Positions 19,526 through 28,129 of a stretch of 64,000 bases of DNA are shown piece by piece. Source of the DNA: JAKFWF01 sp963750535 (GTDB lineage: Bacteria; Pseudomonadota; Alphaproteobacteria; Rhizobiales; Hyphomicrobiaceae); NCBI GenBank assembly GCA_963750535.1, contig CAVVRF010000032.1, positions 248,001-312,000 of the forward strand, read 5' to 3'. Numbering within the stretch: position 1 is the first letter of the stretch; every line of letters starts with the position of its first letter. The notes beneath the pieces were generated by a model. The model was not told the origin of the DNA. It saw only the letters and a list, made by a program, of their open reading frames with translations, and ran no database searches. The translations under genes and the position numbers were made by a program.

Positions 19526-21127
19526 ATGACTGCAACTTCCTTCTCCGACGGCGGCTTCGAGGCAAATCCGGGCCGCGAGACATTCGAGCGCGGCTATGCC
19601 AGCGGTCTGACCCAGCTGGTGTGGACCCGTCTCGTCGCCGACCTCGAGACGCCGGTATCGGCCTACCTGAAACTGACGGAAGGCGCCGCCGCCCCCGCCG
19701 ATGCGGGCCGCGGCATGACGTTCCTGCTCGAGTCGGTCGAAGGCGGCGCCGTTCGCGGCCGCTATTCGATCATCGGGCTCAGGCCGGACGTGGTCTGGCG
19801 CGCGCACGGCGATCGTGCCGAGATCAACCGTTCACCGCTCGCCTCGCCAACGGCGTTCGAGCCCGAGGCGCGGCCGACGCTGGAGGCGCTGCGAGCGCTG
19901 CTCGCCGAGAGCCGCATCGAGGTGCCCGAAGGGCTGCCGCCGATGGCCGCCGGCGTGTTCGGCTACATGGGCTACGACACCATTCGGCTGGTCGAGCATC
20001 TGCCCGGCCAGCGGCCGGATGCGCTCGGCGTTCCCGATGCGGTGCTGATGCGGCCGACCGTCATCATCATCTTCGACGCGGTCAAGGATGAGATGACGGT
20101 GGTGACGCCGGTGCGCGTGCGGGCCGGCACCACCGCGCGGCAGGCTTATGACGCGGCGCTCGGCCGGCTGGCGGCAATTGTCGCCGCCCTCGAAGCTCCG
20201 GTGCCGGAAGCCGCGCGCGCCACCGCCGACGTGACGGCGGCCGGCGAGCCGGTGTCCAACACGTCGCCGGCGGAATATCGCGCCATGGTCGACCGGGCGA
20301 AGGAATACATCCGCGCCGGCGACGTGTTCCAGGTGGTGCTGTCGCAGCGCTTCTCGATGCCGTTCACGCTGCCGCCGTTCCAGCTCTACCGCGCCTTGCG
20401 CCGCACCAATCCGTCGCCGTTCCTGTACCATCTCGATTTCGGCGACTATGCGCTGGTCGGCTCGAGCCCCGAGATCCTGGTCCGGGTACGCAATGGCGAG
20501 GTCACCATTCGCCCGATTGCAGGCACCGCGCGACGCGGCGCGACGGCGGCCGAGGACCAGCATCTGGCCGAGGCGCTGCTCGCCGACCCGAAGGAGCGCG
20601 CCGAGCACCTGATGCTGCTCGATCTCGGCCGCAACGACGTCGGCCGGGTGGCTGAGATCGGCTCGGTCGAGGTCACCGAGCGCTTCATCGTCGAGCGCTA
20701 CAGCCACGTCATGCACATCGTCTCGAACGTGATCGGCAGGCTCGATCCCGCCCACGACGCGATCGACGCGCTGATGGCCGGTTTTCCGGCTGGCACCGTC
20801 TCGGGTGCGCCGAAGGTCAGGGCGATGCAGATCATCGACGAGCTGGAGAAGGACAAGCGCGGTCCCTATGCCGGCTGTGTCGGCTATTTCTCGGCGGACG
20901 GCCAGATGGACACCTGCATCGTGCTGCGCACCGGCCTGGTCAAGGATGGGCAGCTACATGTGCAGGCCGGCGCCGGCCTCGTCTACGACAGCATCCCCGA
21001 GAACGAGCAGCAGGAATGCATCAACAAGGCCAAGGCGCTGGTGCGGGCGGCCGAGGAGGCGGTGCGCTTCGCCGGCCGCGGCACGACCAGGCCGCCAGCC
21101 GGCAATAATGGCGGGCCGTTCAGTTGA
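19526..21127 (+). CDS. trpE: Anthranilate synthase component I
   Basis: A 533-residue chorismate-using enzyme, the first step of tryptophan synthesis. The C-terminal catalytic domain has FQVVLSQRFS, SSPEILVR, RPIAGTARRG, LLDLGRNDVGRV, FPAGTVSGAPKVRAM and CIVLRTGLV. The N-terminal region has the TrpE_N fold with the tryptophan-binding LLESVEGG motif. It needs a TrpG glutaminase, not present in the window. It follows ppiD by 55 bp and may be cotranscribed. No leader peptide was seen. Confidence 0.95.
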   Translation: MTATSFSDGGFEANPGRETFERGYASGLTQLVWTRLVADLETPVSAYLKLTEGAAAPADAGRGMTFLLESVEGGAVRGRYSIIGLRPDVVWRAHGDRAEINRSPLASPTAFEPEARPTLEALRALLAESRIEVPEGLPPMAAGVFGYMGYDTIRLVEHLPGQRPDALGVPDAVLMRPTVIIIFDAVKDEMTVVTPVRVRAGTTARQAYDAALGRLAAIVAALEAPVPEAARATADVTAAGEPVSNTSPAEYRAMVDRAKEYIRAGDVFQVVLSQRFSMPFTLPPFQLYRALRRTNPSPFLYHLDFGDYALVGSSPEILVRVRNGEVTIRPIAGTARRGATAAEDQHLAEALLADPKERAEHLMLLDLGRNDVGRVAEIGSVEVTERFIVERYSHVMHIVSNVIGRLDPAHDAIDALMAGFPAGTVSGAPKVRAMQIIDELEKDKRGPYAGCVGYFSADGQMDTCIVLRTGLVKDGQLHVQAGAGLVYDSIPENEQQECINKAKALVRAAEEAVRFAGRGTTRPPAGNNGGPFS

Positions 21128-21462
21128 GCGAAGCCTTTTGCCGCCTGGAGTGTTTCCGACCGAGATTGGATCGGTCGAAACTTTCGCGCTGGCGCGAAGC
21201 TCCCCAGTGACGTCATTCCGCGCCGGCGGGAACCCAGACAAGCCTCAGCGAGTCCTTGGCTACTGGCGATCTCGAGAGTTGCCGAAGGCGCGTGGTCACT
21301 GCGAGACCAGTCTTTTCTGAAACCTGACTGGGTTCCCGCCTGCGCGGGAATGACGGATGGGGGAGGCGGGATGGGTGCGCTCCGCCTCAATCGGGAAGAC
21401 TTTAGCGGCGGCCGTCGCCGCGTGATATCCGCAGGCTTCGATCAACGCATCTGGGACGCCTC
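21128..21462. repeat. Intergenic region with a paired palindromic repeat
   Basis: 335 bp between trpE and the complex I subunit gene. Inverted arms at 21211-21237 and 21328-21355 start cgtcattcc and end gggaacccag, each able to form its own small hairpin. About 90 bp lies between them. No gene is seen. Confidence 0.75.
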
Positions 21463-21768
21463 ATGACCGCCCGCATCTTCAAGCCCGCCAAGACGGCCAT
21501 GCAGTCGGGAGCCGCTCGCACCAGGGAGTGGGTCCTGCAACCCGAGCCGGCCGCCGCCTCGTCGATCGATCCGCTGACCGGCTGGAGCGGCTCGGCCGAT
21601 ACCGACAGCCAGGTCGAGCTGTCGTTCGACACGCGCGAGGAGGCGGTCGCCTACGCCGAGCGGATGGGGATCGCCTATACCGTGATCGAGCCGCAGCCGC
21701 GCAAGGCGGTGCGCAAGGCATATGCCGACAATTTCAAGTTCGGCCGCATCGGCAGCTGGACGCACTGA
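21463..21768 (+). CDS. NDUFS4-like complex I accessory subunit
   Basis: A 101-residue protein starting MTARIFKPAKTAMQSG, with WVLQPEPAAASSIDPLTGW, ELSFDTREEAVAYAERMGI and a C-terminal DNFKFGRIGSWTH. These match the bacterial ETC complex I subunit family (homologue of mitochondrial 18-kDa/AQDQ subunit NDUFS4), typical of Alphaproteobacteria. It would bind peripherally to NADH:ubiquinone oxidoreductase. It is convergent with soxZ (15 bp apart). Confidence 0.9.
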   Translation: MTARIFKPAKTAMQSGAARTREWVLQPEPAAASSIDPLTGWSGSADTDSQVELSFDTREEAVAYAERMGIAYTVIEPQPRKAVRKAYADNFKFGRIGSWTH

Positions 21769-21782
21769 GCGCGCGAACGTGT

Positions 21783-22103
21783 TCAGCTCACGGCGAGGCG
21801 CGTCCGCTCGACGAGCTTGTCGCCACTGTCGTCGAGCCAGGTGAACTCGAACTCGCCCGGCTCGCTGACCTTCATGAAGAAGCCGATGTACGGATTGGCG
21901 GAGATGCCCGGCTGCAATTCAGCCGAGAAAACCGTGCGGCCATTGAACGTCGCCGTGAAGGCATTGATGATGTTGCGCGGCACGATCTTGCCGTCCTCGC
22001 CGCGGCGCTGCCCGGTCTCCATCACATGTCCGATCAGCGACTTGATCTCGATGATGTCGCCGACTTTGACGGTGTCGGGCATCCGCACGCGTGGCTTGTT
22101 CAT
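21783..22103 (-). CDS. soxZ: Thiosulfate-oxidation carrier subunit SoxZ
   Basis: A 106-residue immunoglobulin-like protein: KVGDIIEIKSLIGHVMETGQRR at the N-terminus, then FTATFNGRTVFSAELQPGISANPYIGF and FEFTWLDDSGD. These match SoxZ, partner of SoxY in the periplasmic carrier of sulfur intermediates. It is 6 bp downstream of soxY, one transcript. None of soxA, X, B, C or D is in the window. Confidence 0.93.
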   Translation of the reverse strand: MNKPRVRMPDTVKVGDIIEIKSLIGHVMETGQRRGEDGKIVPRNIINAFTATFNGRTVFSAELQPGISANPYIGFFMKVSEPGEFEFTWLDDSGDKLVERTRLAVS

Positions 22104-22109
22104 CGTCGG

Positions 22110-22604
22110 CTAGCCCCCGCATCCGCCAATGGTGACCTTCACGCTGCGCTTGCCCATGAAGAACGTGCCGTCGCTCATCTCGGCGAGGGCCACCACGTCC
22201 TGCGACTTGGCGAGCCGGAACCGGCTCGACACCGCCGCCTTGCCGCTGTCGGTCGAGAAGCGGAACGTCGCAATCAACGGCAACGGGTTGCCGGTCGAGT
22301 AGATCCGCAATGCACGAACGAAGCTCGCCGCCGTCATCGGGCTTTCGACGCTGGCGGTGAACGGGATGACGTTGCCGTTCTCGGCGATCTCGGGAACGTC
22401 GAGCACCACCTTGCCCTCGGTGACCTTGGCCTCACCGGTGACCGAGCGGATCGCGGTGAGCCAGGCCGGCGGACCGGACGTGGCGGGCGCCGCCTCCTTC
22501 TCCTGTGCCGCGAGGTGCAATGGCAGCACGACGGATGCCACCGCGCACGTCCCCGATGCGATCAGCAGCTCGCGACGGGTCGCCTCGCGATTTCGCGGGT
22601 GCAT
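22110..22604 (-). CDS. soxY: Thiosulfate-oxidation carrier subunit SoxY
   Basis: A 164-residue protein with a twin-arginine type signal (ATRRELLIASG) and the C-terminal GGCGG pentapeptide whose cysteine carries sulfur substrates. The body (VPEIAENGNVIPFTASVESPM) matches the SoxY fold. ATG 22604 has AGGGGA 7 nt upstream; the extra frame upstream was rejected. SoxYZ would be exported by Tat as a heterodimer. It is divergent from a thioredoxin-like gene that could keep the cysteine active. Confidence 0.92.
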   Translation of the reverse strand: MHPRNREATRRELLIASGTCAVASVVLPLHLAAQEKEAAPATSGPPAWLTAIRSVTGEAKVTEGKVVLDVPEIAENGNVIPFTASVESPMTAASFVRALRIYSTGNPLPLIATFRFSTDSGKAAVSSRFRLAKSQDVVALAEMSDGTFFMGKRSVKVTIGGCGG

Positions 22605-22674
22605 GGACGTATCCCCTTGTAGTGGCCTACGTAGCATATACAGTCGCCGGACCGCAAACTCACGCAAACAAAGG

Positions 22675-23103
22675 ATGCAGGCTGCGGTGTACAGAATTCC
22701 TTACCGCGCCGCCACCGCGCCGCTATCGCGGCGATGCGTGCTGGCACTGGCATTCGGCGCAATTGCGGCCACGCCGGCGTTGTCGAGCGGTCTTCACAAG
22801 CTCGTGATGGTGGAGGAGCCGGGCTGTGTCTACTGCGCCCGCTGGCATGCGGAGGTCGGGCCTGCCTACGCCAACAGTCCCGAGGGCCAATTCGCGCCGC
22901 TGCAGCGGGTGCGCATCGGCGCGGCCGAGATCACCCATCTGCAGGCGCTGCGCTACACGCCGACCTTCGTTCTGGTCGAAGGCGAACGCGAGATCGGCCG
23001 CATCACCGGCTATCCCGGCGCGGATTTCTTCTGGGGCATGCTCGCCGCCCTGCTGGCCAAGACCAGCTACAACCGGCAGGGCGTCGAGGAGATCAAGACC
23101 TGA
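22675..23103 (+). CDS. SoxS-like periplasmic thioredoxin
   Basis: A 142-residue protein with an N-terminal signal or anchor (residues about 18-38), then a thioredoxin-like domain with the redox motif CVYC (EEPGCVYCARWH), a cis-proline region YTPTFVLVEG and C-terminal GYPGADFFWGML. It matches SoxS-like proteins that keep SoxYZ reduced and active. It is divergent from soxY with only 70 bp between. The start is uncertain: the purine-rich AAAGG directly abuts ATG 22675, and a GTG at 22687 is also possible. Confidence 0.8.
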   Translation: MQAAVYRIPYRAATAPLSRRCVLALAFGAIAATPALSSGLHKLVMVEEPGCVYCARWHAEVGPAYANSPEGQFAPLQRVRIGAAEITHLQALRYTPTFVLVEGEREIGRITGYPGADFFWGMLAALLAKTSYNRQGVEEIKT

Positions 23104-23132
23104 CGCGGTCGGCGTCGGGGCCTCAGAGCCGA

Positions 23133-23840
23133 TCAGTGGATCTCGTCCATCTTGTCGAGTGCCTCGCGCAGCTGGGCGATGGAGAAGCCCTTCGCGCGGG
23201 CGGCGCCGATGATCACCGCCTCCTTGCGGGCGAGCAGGTCGCAGGCGGCCGGGATCTTTTCGGCGACGGCGTGAGGAATGACGCAGGCGCCGTGGCGGTC
23301 GGCATGGACGAGGTCGCCGGAGCGCACGATCATGCCGGCGACGCGGACCTGCTTCCCGAAATCGGCGAGATGCACCCAGGCATGGCTCGGCATCACCGAG
23401 CCGGCAAGCGCCTGGAAGCCCGGCGCCCACTGCGGGATGTCGCGGATGCAGCCGTCGGTGACGACGCCGGCGCAGCCGAGGCCCTTGTGCACCGCGCTCT
23501 GCACCTCGCCCCAGAACGCGCCGAAGCCGACGTCGGCACCGTCGAGATCCTGGATCACCATGATCGACGGCATGGCTCCGCCCTCGGCGACGTATTCGTA
23601 GTAGGCGACGCGCTGGGCCTTGCCGGCCTTGCCTTCGAGCTCGTTCTGGTGGGTCGAGCGGATAGTGGCGGTGCGCGCGTACCCGACCACCGGCGGCAGA
23701 TCCGGAAACGGGCACACCAGCGGCTTCGTGGTGAAGCCGGTGACGCGATACTTGGCGTCGATCAGCTCGAGCGCATTGCAGATGGTAGGTGTGTCGACCT
23801 CGGCGAGCTTCTTCAGCAGAGCGGCGGGGTGCTTGGTCAT
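23133..23840 (-). CDS. RraA-family protein (aldolase/decarboxylase type)
   Basis: A 235-residue protein: VDTPTICNALEL at the N-terminus and the family core GCAGVVTDGCIRDI followed by VRSGDLVHADRHGACVIP. These fit the RraA/HMG-aldolase (dimethylmenaquinone methyltransferase-like) family, which includes 4-carboxy-4-hydroxy-2-oxoadipate aldolases and oxaloacetate decarboxylases as well as the RNase E inhibitor. The D-x20-R-D type active-site residues appear to be kept, so an enzyme is favoured. It is downstream of an Ldh-family oxidoreductase on the same strand, suggesting a shared organic-acid pathway. Confidence 0.8.
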   Translation of the reverse strand: MTKHPAALLKKLAEVDTPTICNALELIDAKYRVTGFTTKPLVCPFPDLPPVVGYARTATIRSTHQNELEGKAGKAQRVAYYEYVAEGGAMPSIMVIQDLDGADVGFGAFWGEVQSAVHKGLGCAGVVTDGCIRDIPQWAPGFQALAGSVMPSHAWVHLADFGKQVRVAGMIVRSGDLVHADRHGACVIPHAVAEKIPAACDLLARKEAVIIGAARAKGFSIAQLREALDKMDEIH

Positions 23841-24118
23841 TGGGCTCTCTCTCTTTGCTGGTCGCATCCCACTCCCTCGGCGGGGAGTCGGCCAGATGCG
23901 AGTGTGAACTTTTCCCTCTCCCCCTGCTCAGGGGGAGAGGGTCAGGGTGAGGGGCAGCCGCTTGCGCTGCTGCCGAAATTCATTGCTCGCAGTGATTTCC
24001 CGCTCGGATAGCAGTGGCCTCGTTCGAGTTATCTTGCTGCCCCTCTCCCTGACCCTCTCCCCTCGAAAATGCGAGGGGAGAGGGGGATGGCCCGGTGCAT
24101 CGCCTCCAGTGGCAACAA
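23841..24118. repeat. Two palindromic repeats between the RraA-family and Ldh-family genes
   Basis: Hairpins at about 23914-23940 (ccctctccccct..agggggagagg) and 24053-24085 (ccctctcccctcg..cgaggggaga) lie in opposite orientation, each with a gtcagggtgag or ctccctgac flank. They lie in a probable joint transcript and could affect its stability. No gene in this stretch. Confidence 0.75.
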
Positions 24119-25207
24119 TCACGACAGCGCGGCATTGAGGCGCGCCTCATCCATGCCGACCGAACGGGCGGCGCCGACGATGAGGTCCCAGGTATCGTCG
24201 GGCAGCGGCACGCCGTTGGCCAGACGCTCCTTGCGGGTGGCAAGCTCCGGCTCGCCCGGCACCAGCACCGGCTTGCCCGCCTCGGCCGGCTTCGAGCCTT
24301 TCACGAACGCAGTGTAGCGAGTGACTTCCTTCGGAAAGAAGCCGTCCGGATCGATCCTGCCTGGATCGATGTAGATCGACAGCATGCCGTTCGCCCACTG
24401 CGGCCGGCTCTCGTTGGCCGCGCCGGTGCCGGTCAGCGCTCCGCCCAGGATCTCGCACATGAAGGCGAGGCCCGATCCCTTGTGCTCGCCGAAGGCGCGG
24501 ATCGCGCCGGTGCCATTGCGGTAGCTGCGCATCTGCTTGGCCTCGTAGGGACCGTAGAGCACGTGCGGATCGCCGCTCATCTCGCCCTTCTGCGAGATCA
24601 ACGCGTTCGGCGGCAGCTTCTTGCCGCCCTGGCTCGCCACCAGCACCTTGCCCTCGGCGACGACCGAGGTGGCGAAGTCGAGGATCAGCGGATCGGTGCC
24701 GGGACGCGGGATGCCGCAGGCGTAGGGCGCGGTCGAGAAGCGCCGGTCGACGCCGCCGTAGGGCGCGACCAGCTGGCTCTGCGCCGCGTTCACGTAGTGG
24801 ATCGAGACGATGCCCTCGGCCGCCGCCATCTCGGCCCACTCGCCGACCCGCCCGACGTGACCGGAATTGCGCAGCGCGATCGCGGAAAGTCCCATCGCCT
24901 TGCACTTGTCGATGCCGATGCGCACCGCCTGCGGCGCCATGCTCTGGCCGAAGCCGTACTGCGCGTCGACCACGGCGAGGACCGGCGTCTCGGACACCAC
25001 CTTCAGCTTCTGGTCGGTGACGAACTCGCCCGAGACCTGCTTCTGCACGTACCACGGCACGCGCACGACACCGTGGCTGTCGTGGCCGGTGAGGTTGGCG
25101 CCGACCAGGCTGTCGGCGATCCTGTCGCCCTGCGCGCGCGAGGTGCCGGCCTTCACGAAGATGTCGGAGACGAGCTTGGTCAGCGCGTCGGCGCGTATTG
25201 TCGGCAT
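24119..25207 (-). CDS. Ldh-family (malate/L-lactate/ureidoglycolate type) oxidoreductase
   Basis: A 362-residue NAD(P)-dependent dehydrogenase of the Ldh_2/YlbC family. Landmarks are GANLTGHDSHGVVRVPWYV (His and Asp of the active site), IALRNSGHVGRVGEWAE, PLILDFATSVVAEGKV and the late PKEVTRYTAFVKGSKP. GAGGAAG precedes ATG 25207 and an upstream extension has no support. Substrates in this family are small 2-hydroxy acids. The neighbouring RraA-family gene suggests a two-step organic-acid route, but the exact substrate cannot be told. Confidence 0.87.
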   Translation of the reverse strand: MPTIRADALTKLVSDIFVKAGTSRAQGDRIADSLVGANLTGHDSHGVVRVPWYVQKQVSGEFVTDQKLKVVSETPVLAVVDAQYGFGQSMAPQAVRIGIDKCKAMGLSAIALRNSGHVGRVGEWAEMAAAEGIVSIHYVNAAQSQLVAPYGGVDRRFSTAPYACGIPRPGTDPLILDFATSVVAEGKVLVASQGGKKLPPNALISQKGEMSGDPHVLYGPYEAKQMRSYRNGTGAIRAFGEHKGSGLAFMCEILGGALTGTGAANESRPQWANGMLSIYIDPGRIDPDGFFPKEVTRYTAFVKGSKPAEAGKPVLVPGEPELATRKERLANGVPLPDDTWDLIVGAARSVGMDEARLNAALS

Positions 25208-25382
25208 GGGCTTCCTCGGGTGGCGCTGGCGGTTCTTTGCCGGGCATCGTGTCGCAGTTGCGCGGCAATGGCTAGGGGGCGTGCGCAACGGGGGCAAGCG
25301 GGGAATGCAGAGGTGGCGGATGGCAGCTATCGCCGATCGGGCCTGGTTGAGTGAGCTGCCTTTGATCGTCACACCCCCAGCT

Positions 25383-25810
25383 GTCATCCTCGGGCTTGGC
25401 CCGAGGACCCATACTTCAACTAACCGAATGCCCGCCGGAGCTGAAACGCTTCTCGATCGCTGGAAACAAATCCTGCCAATGCGGATTGTCGCGCTCGATC
25501 AAGTTGATCTTCCAATCGCGAAGATATCGCTTCAACGACTTCTCGCGCTGGATTGCTTCTTCGATCGAGCCATGCGCTTCGAACGAGACGAGTTGATTGA
25601 CCTTGTAGCGGCGCGTGAACACCCCGCCAGCACCGTCGCGGTGTTGTTCGACGCGGAACAGCAAACTATTGGTGACGCCAATGTAAAGTGTGCCCCGCGG
25701 TTGGCTGGCCAGGATGTAGACGTAGTAGGTGCAATCGGCCACCGGGGTGATCCGAGGTCACTTCTGGAGTTCGCCGCACTATGGGTCCTCGGGCCAAGCC
25801 CGAGGATGAC
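25383..25810. repeat. 428-bp unit bounded by perfect 31-bp inverted repeats and carrying a GIY-YIG gene
   Basis: The arms at 25383-25413 and 25780-25810 are perfect reverse complements over 31 bases. Each contains its own hairpin (CCTCGGGCttgGCCCGAGG). The only gene inside is the GIY-YIG nuclease, whose stop codon is 2 bp from the left arm. The same arm sequence occurs again near 57911-58054 without a gene. Confidence 0.85.
25416..25742 (-). CDS. GIY-YIG nuclease family protein within paired palindromes
   Basis: A 108-residue single-domain protein of the GIY-YIG fold (UPF0213/YhbQ-like). The signature YYVYI..LYIGVT lies at residues 6-24, followed by the family R..H region (RVEQHRDG) and a conserved Glu helix (EEAIQREKSLKRYLRDWKINLIE) and a terminal PHWQDLF. 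It reads from GTG 25742 with no clear ribosome binding site. It is probably a DNA endonuclease or nicking enzyme; activity is inferred from the fold. It lies between the Ldh-family and acyl-CoA dehydrogenase genes, related to neither. A second homologue is at 56284. Confidence 0.85.
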   Translation of the reverse strand: MADCTYYVYILASQPRGTLYIGVTNSLLFRVEQHRDGAGGVFTRRYKVNQLVSFEAHGSIEEAIQREKSLKRYLRDWKINLIERDNPHWQDLFPAIEKRFSSGGHSVS

Positions 25811-25952
25811 ACCGGAGGGGAGGTGACAGGCGGGTTGCTCACGTACTTGTTGGCATAACACCCATGCCGCTACCACCCGTCGCGCTTGCCAGCGCCAACT
25901 CTTGCGCTAGCCTGCCGCCAACAAACGCGAGCATACGCGCGAGGACCGCACC

Positions 25953-27128
25953 ATGGACTTCACGATCCCCAAGGATCTGCAGGCGCTGAAAGAGGAAATC
26001 GATGCTTTCGTTCGCCGCGAGGTGATTCCGTTCGAGAGCGATCCGCGCTGGGGCGCTCACGGACCGTCCGACGAGATGCGGCGCGACCTCAATGCCAAGG
26101 CGAAGGCCGCGAACCTGCTCGGCGTGCATGTGTCGAAAGAGTTCGGCGGCCGGGGGCTTTCCCACTTCGGCAAGGCGATTGCGCTCGAAGCCGCCGGCTA
26201 CTCGATGCTGGGGCCTGTCGCGCTCCACTGCCACGCGCCCGACGAGGGCAACATCCACCTGATGGACGTGGTCGGCACGCCGGCCCAGAAGGAGAAATAC
26301 CTCAGGCCGCTGGCGACCGGCGTCACCCGCTCGTGCTTCGCCATGACCGAGCCGCATCCGGGCGCCGGCGCCGATCCGGCGCTGCTGATGACGCGGGCGA
26401 CGCCCGATGGCAACGGCTTCGTCATCAACGGGCGCAAGTGGCTGATCACCGGCGGCGACGGCGCCGCGTTCGCGATCATCATGGCGCGCACCGGCGACGG
26501 TCCGCACGATGCCACCATGTTCCTCACCCCCCTGCCCAATCCGGCATTCAAGATCACGCGCACGCTCGATACGCTCGATTCATCCTTCATGGGTGGCCAC
26601 GCGGTGATCGACATCGACAATCTGCGGGTGTCGGGCGACGACATCCTGGGCGAGGTCGGCCAGGGCTACAAGTATGCCCAGGTGCGGCTGGCGCCGGCCC
26701 GCCTCACCCATTGCATGCGCTGGCTCGGCTCGGCGCAGCGCGCGCACGACATCGCCACCGAGTATGCCCGCAAGCGCATGTCGTTCGGCAAGCCGCTCGG
26801 CGAGCACGAGGGCGTGTCGTTCATGCTCGCGGACAACCTGATGGATATGCACACGTCGCGTTTCGCGATCTGGCATTGCGCCTGGGTGCTGGACCAGGGC
26901 CACCGCGGCGGCACTGAAAGCTCGATGGCCAAGGTGATCTGCTCGGAGGCCATCATGCGGGTGGTCGACCGTTCGCTGCAGATCCTCGGCGGCCTGGGGC
27001 TGACGCGCGACACCGTGGTCGAGCGCATCTTCCGCGACGTGCGCGCCTTCCGCATCTACGACGGTCCGTCGGAAGTCCATCGTTTCGCGCTGGGCCGGCG
27101 CGAGGTGAAGGGAAAGAAGCAGGCGTGA
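25953..27128 (+). CDS. Acyl-CoA dehydrogenase
   Basis: A 391-residue flavoenzyme. It has the ACAD N-terminal helices, the FAD/substrate segment CFAMTEPHPGAGADP, VINGRKWLITGGDG, and the C-terminal helical domain with QILGGLGLTRDTVVERIFRDVRAFRIYDGPSEVHRF. It oxidises an acyl-CoA to the enoyl-CoA, passing electrons to ETF. The sequence resembles the long or branched-chain ACAD11-like group more than short-chain enzymes, so the chain length is open. It is monocistronic on the plus strand. Confidence 0.9.
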   Translation: MDFTIPKDLQALKEEIDAFVRREVIPFESDPRWGAHGPSDEMRRDLNAKAKAANLLGVHVSKEFGGRGLSHFGKAIALEAAGYSMLGPVALHCHAPDEGNIHLMDVVGTPAQKEKYLRPLATGVTRSCFAMTEPHPGAGADPALLMTRATPDGNGFVINGRKWLITGGDGAAFAIIMARTGDGPHDATMFLTPLPNPAFKITRTLDTLDSSFMGGHAVIDIDNLRVSGDDILGEVGQGYKYAQVRLAPARLTHCMRWLGSAQRAHDIATEYARKRMSFGKPLGEHEGVSFMLADNLMDMHTSRFAIWHCAWVLDQGHRGGTESSMAKVICSEAIMRVVDRSLQILGGLGLTRDTVVERIFRDVRAFRIYDGPSEVHRFALGRREVKGKKQA

Positions 27129-27271
27129 GTAGGGAGCGGGGAGTAGGGTGCTTCGGTATCGACACGCCGCTTCGCCAACCTCCGTCACCGCCGCGCCTGC
27201 GCGGGGATGACGGCGGTGGGTGGGCGGCATCTGCATGTGATTAGACTGCATGTGATTAGAGGAGACGAGAC
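27129..27271. repeat. Short intergenic region with a palindromic arm and a 15-bp tandem duplication
   Basis: A single palindromic arm (ccgcgcctgcgcgggg, about 27190-27213) is followed by a perfect tandem repeat of CTGCATGTGATTAGA (27231-27245, 27246-27260). The second unit runs straight into the GGAG ribosome binding site of the aldo/keto reductase gene. Confidence 0.7.
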
Positions 27272-28105
27272 ATGCGCCACGTCACTCTCGCCAATGGCAC
27301 GAAGGTCCCCGCGCTCGGACTCGGCACCTGGCACATGGGCGGCGGCAGCCACAGCCGCGCCGCCGAGGTGAAAGCCCTGCGGCGCGGTCTCGATCTCGGC
27401 CTCAGCCTGATCGACACGGCCGAGATGTATGCCGAGGGCGGCGCCGAGGAGGTGGTGGCCGAGGCGATCGCCGGCCGTCGCGACGAGGTCTATGTCGTCA
27501 GCAAGGTCTATCCGCACAACGCCTCGCGCGCCGGCATCGTGGCTGCCTGCGAGCGCAGCCTGAAGCGGCTGAACGCCGGGCGCATCGACCTCTACCTGCT
27601 GCACTGGCGCGGGCAGTATCCGTTGAGCGAGACTGTCGAGGGCTTCGAGCGGCTCAAGTCGCAAGGCAAGATCGCCGCATGGGGAGTGAGCAACTTCGAT
27701 GCCGACGACATGGCCGAGCTCGCCGGCGTGGCGCAGACCGGCGCCTGCCTCACCAATCAGGTGCTCTACCACTTGTACAGCAGAGGCATCGAGTTCGACC
27801 TGTTGCCGGCCTGCGCCCGCGACGGCGTCTCGGTCATGGCCTATTCGCCGCTGGGCCAGGGCGAGGTGCTGGACAATCCGGCTCTGGTGACGATCGCCAA
27901 GGCGCGCGGCCTGATGCCGGCGACGGTCGCGCTCGCCTGGGTGCTGCGCCAGCCGGGGGTGATCGCGATCCCCAAGGCGGCGCGGATCGAGCACGTCGAA
28001 GCCAATGCCGCCGCGCAGGACCTGGTGCTGGAGCCGGCCGAGCTGGCCGCGCTCGACAAGGCATTCCCGCCGCCGCGCAGGAAAGTGCCGCTGGGGATGT
28101 TGTGA
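27272..28105 (+). CDS. Aldo/keto reductase
   Basis: A 277-residue NADPH-dependent TIM-barrel reductase. N-terminal PALGLGTWHMGGG, LIDTAEMYAEGGAEEVV (catalytic Asp and Tyr), SKVYPHNAS (Lys), YLLHWRG (His), AWGVSNFDADDM and the C-terminal cofactor region IPKAARIEHVEANA are all present. It resembles the 2,5-diketo-gluconate reductase-like/YeaE group. Substrate unknown. GGAG precedes the ATG. Confidence 0.9.
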   Translation: MRHVTLANGTKVPALGLGTWHMGGGSHSRAAEVKALRRGLDLGLSLIDTAEMYAEGGAEEVVAEAIAGRRDEVYVVSKVYPHNASRAGIVAACERSLKRLNAGRIDLYLLHWRGQYPLSETVEGFERLKSQGKIAAWGVSNFDADDMAELAGVAQTGACLTNQVLYHLYSRGIEFDLLPACARDGVSVMAYSPLGQGEVLDNPALVTIAKARGLMPATVALAWVLRQPGVIAIPKAARIEHVEANAAAQDLVLEPAELAALDKAFPPPRRKVPLGML

Positions 28106-28129
28106 GCTGGCGAGCAATCGCAATCCAGA

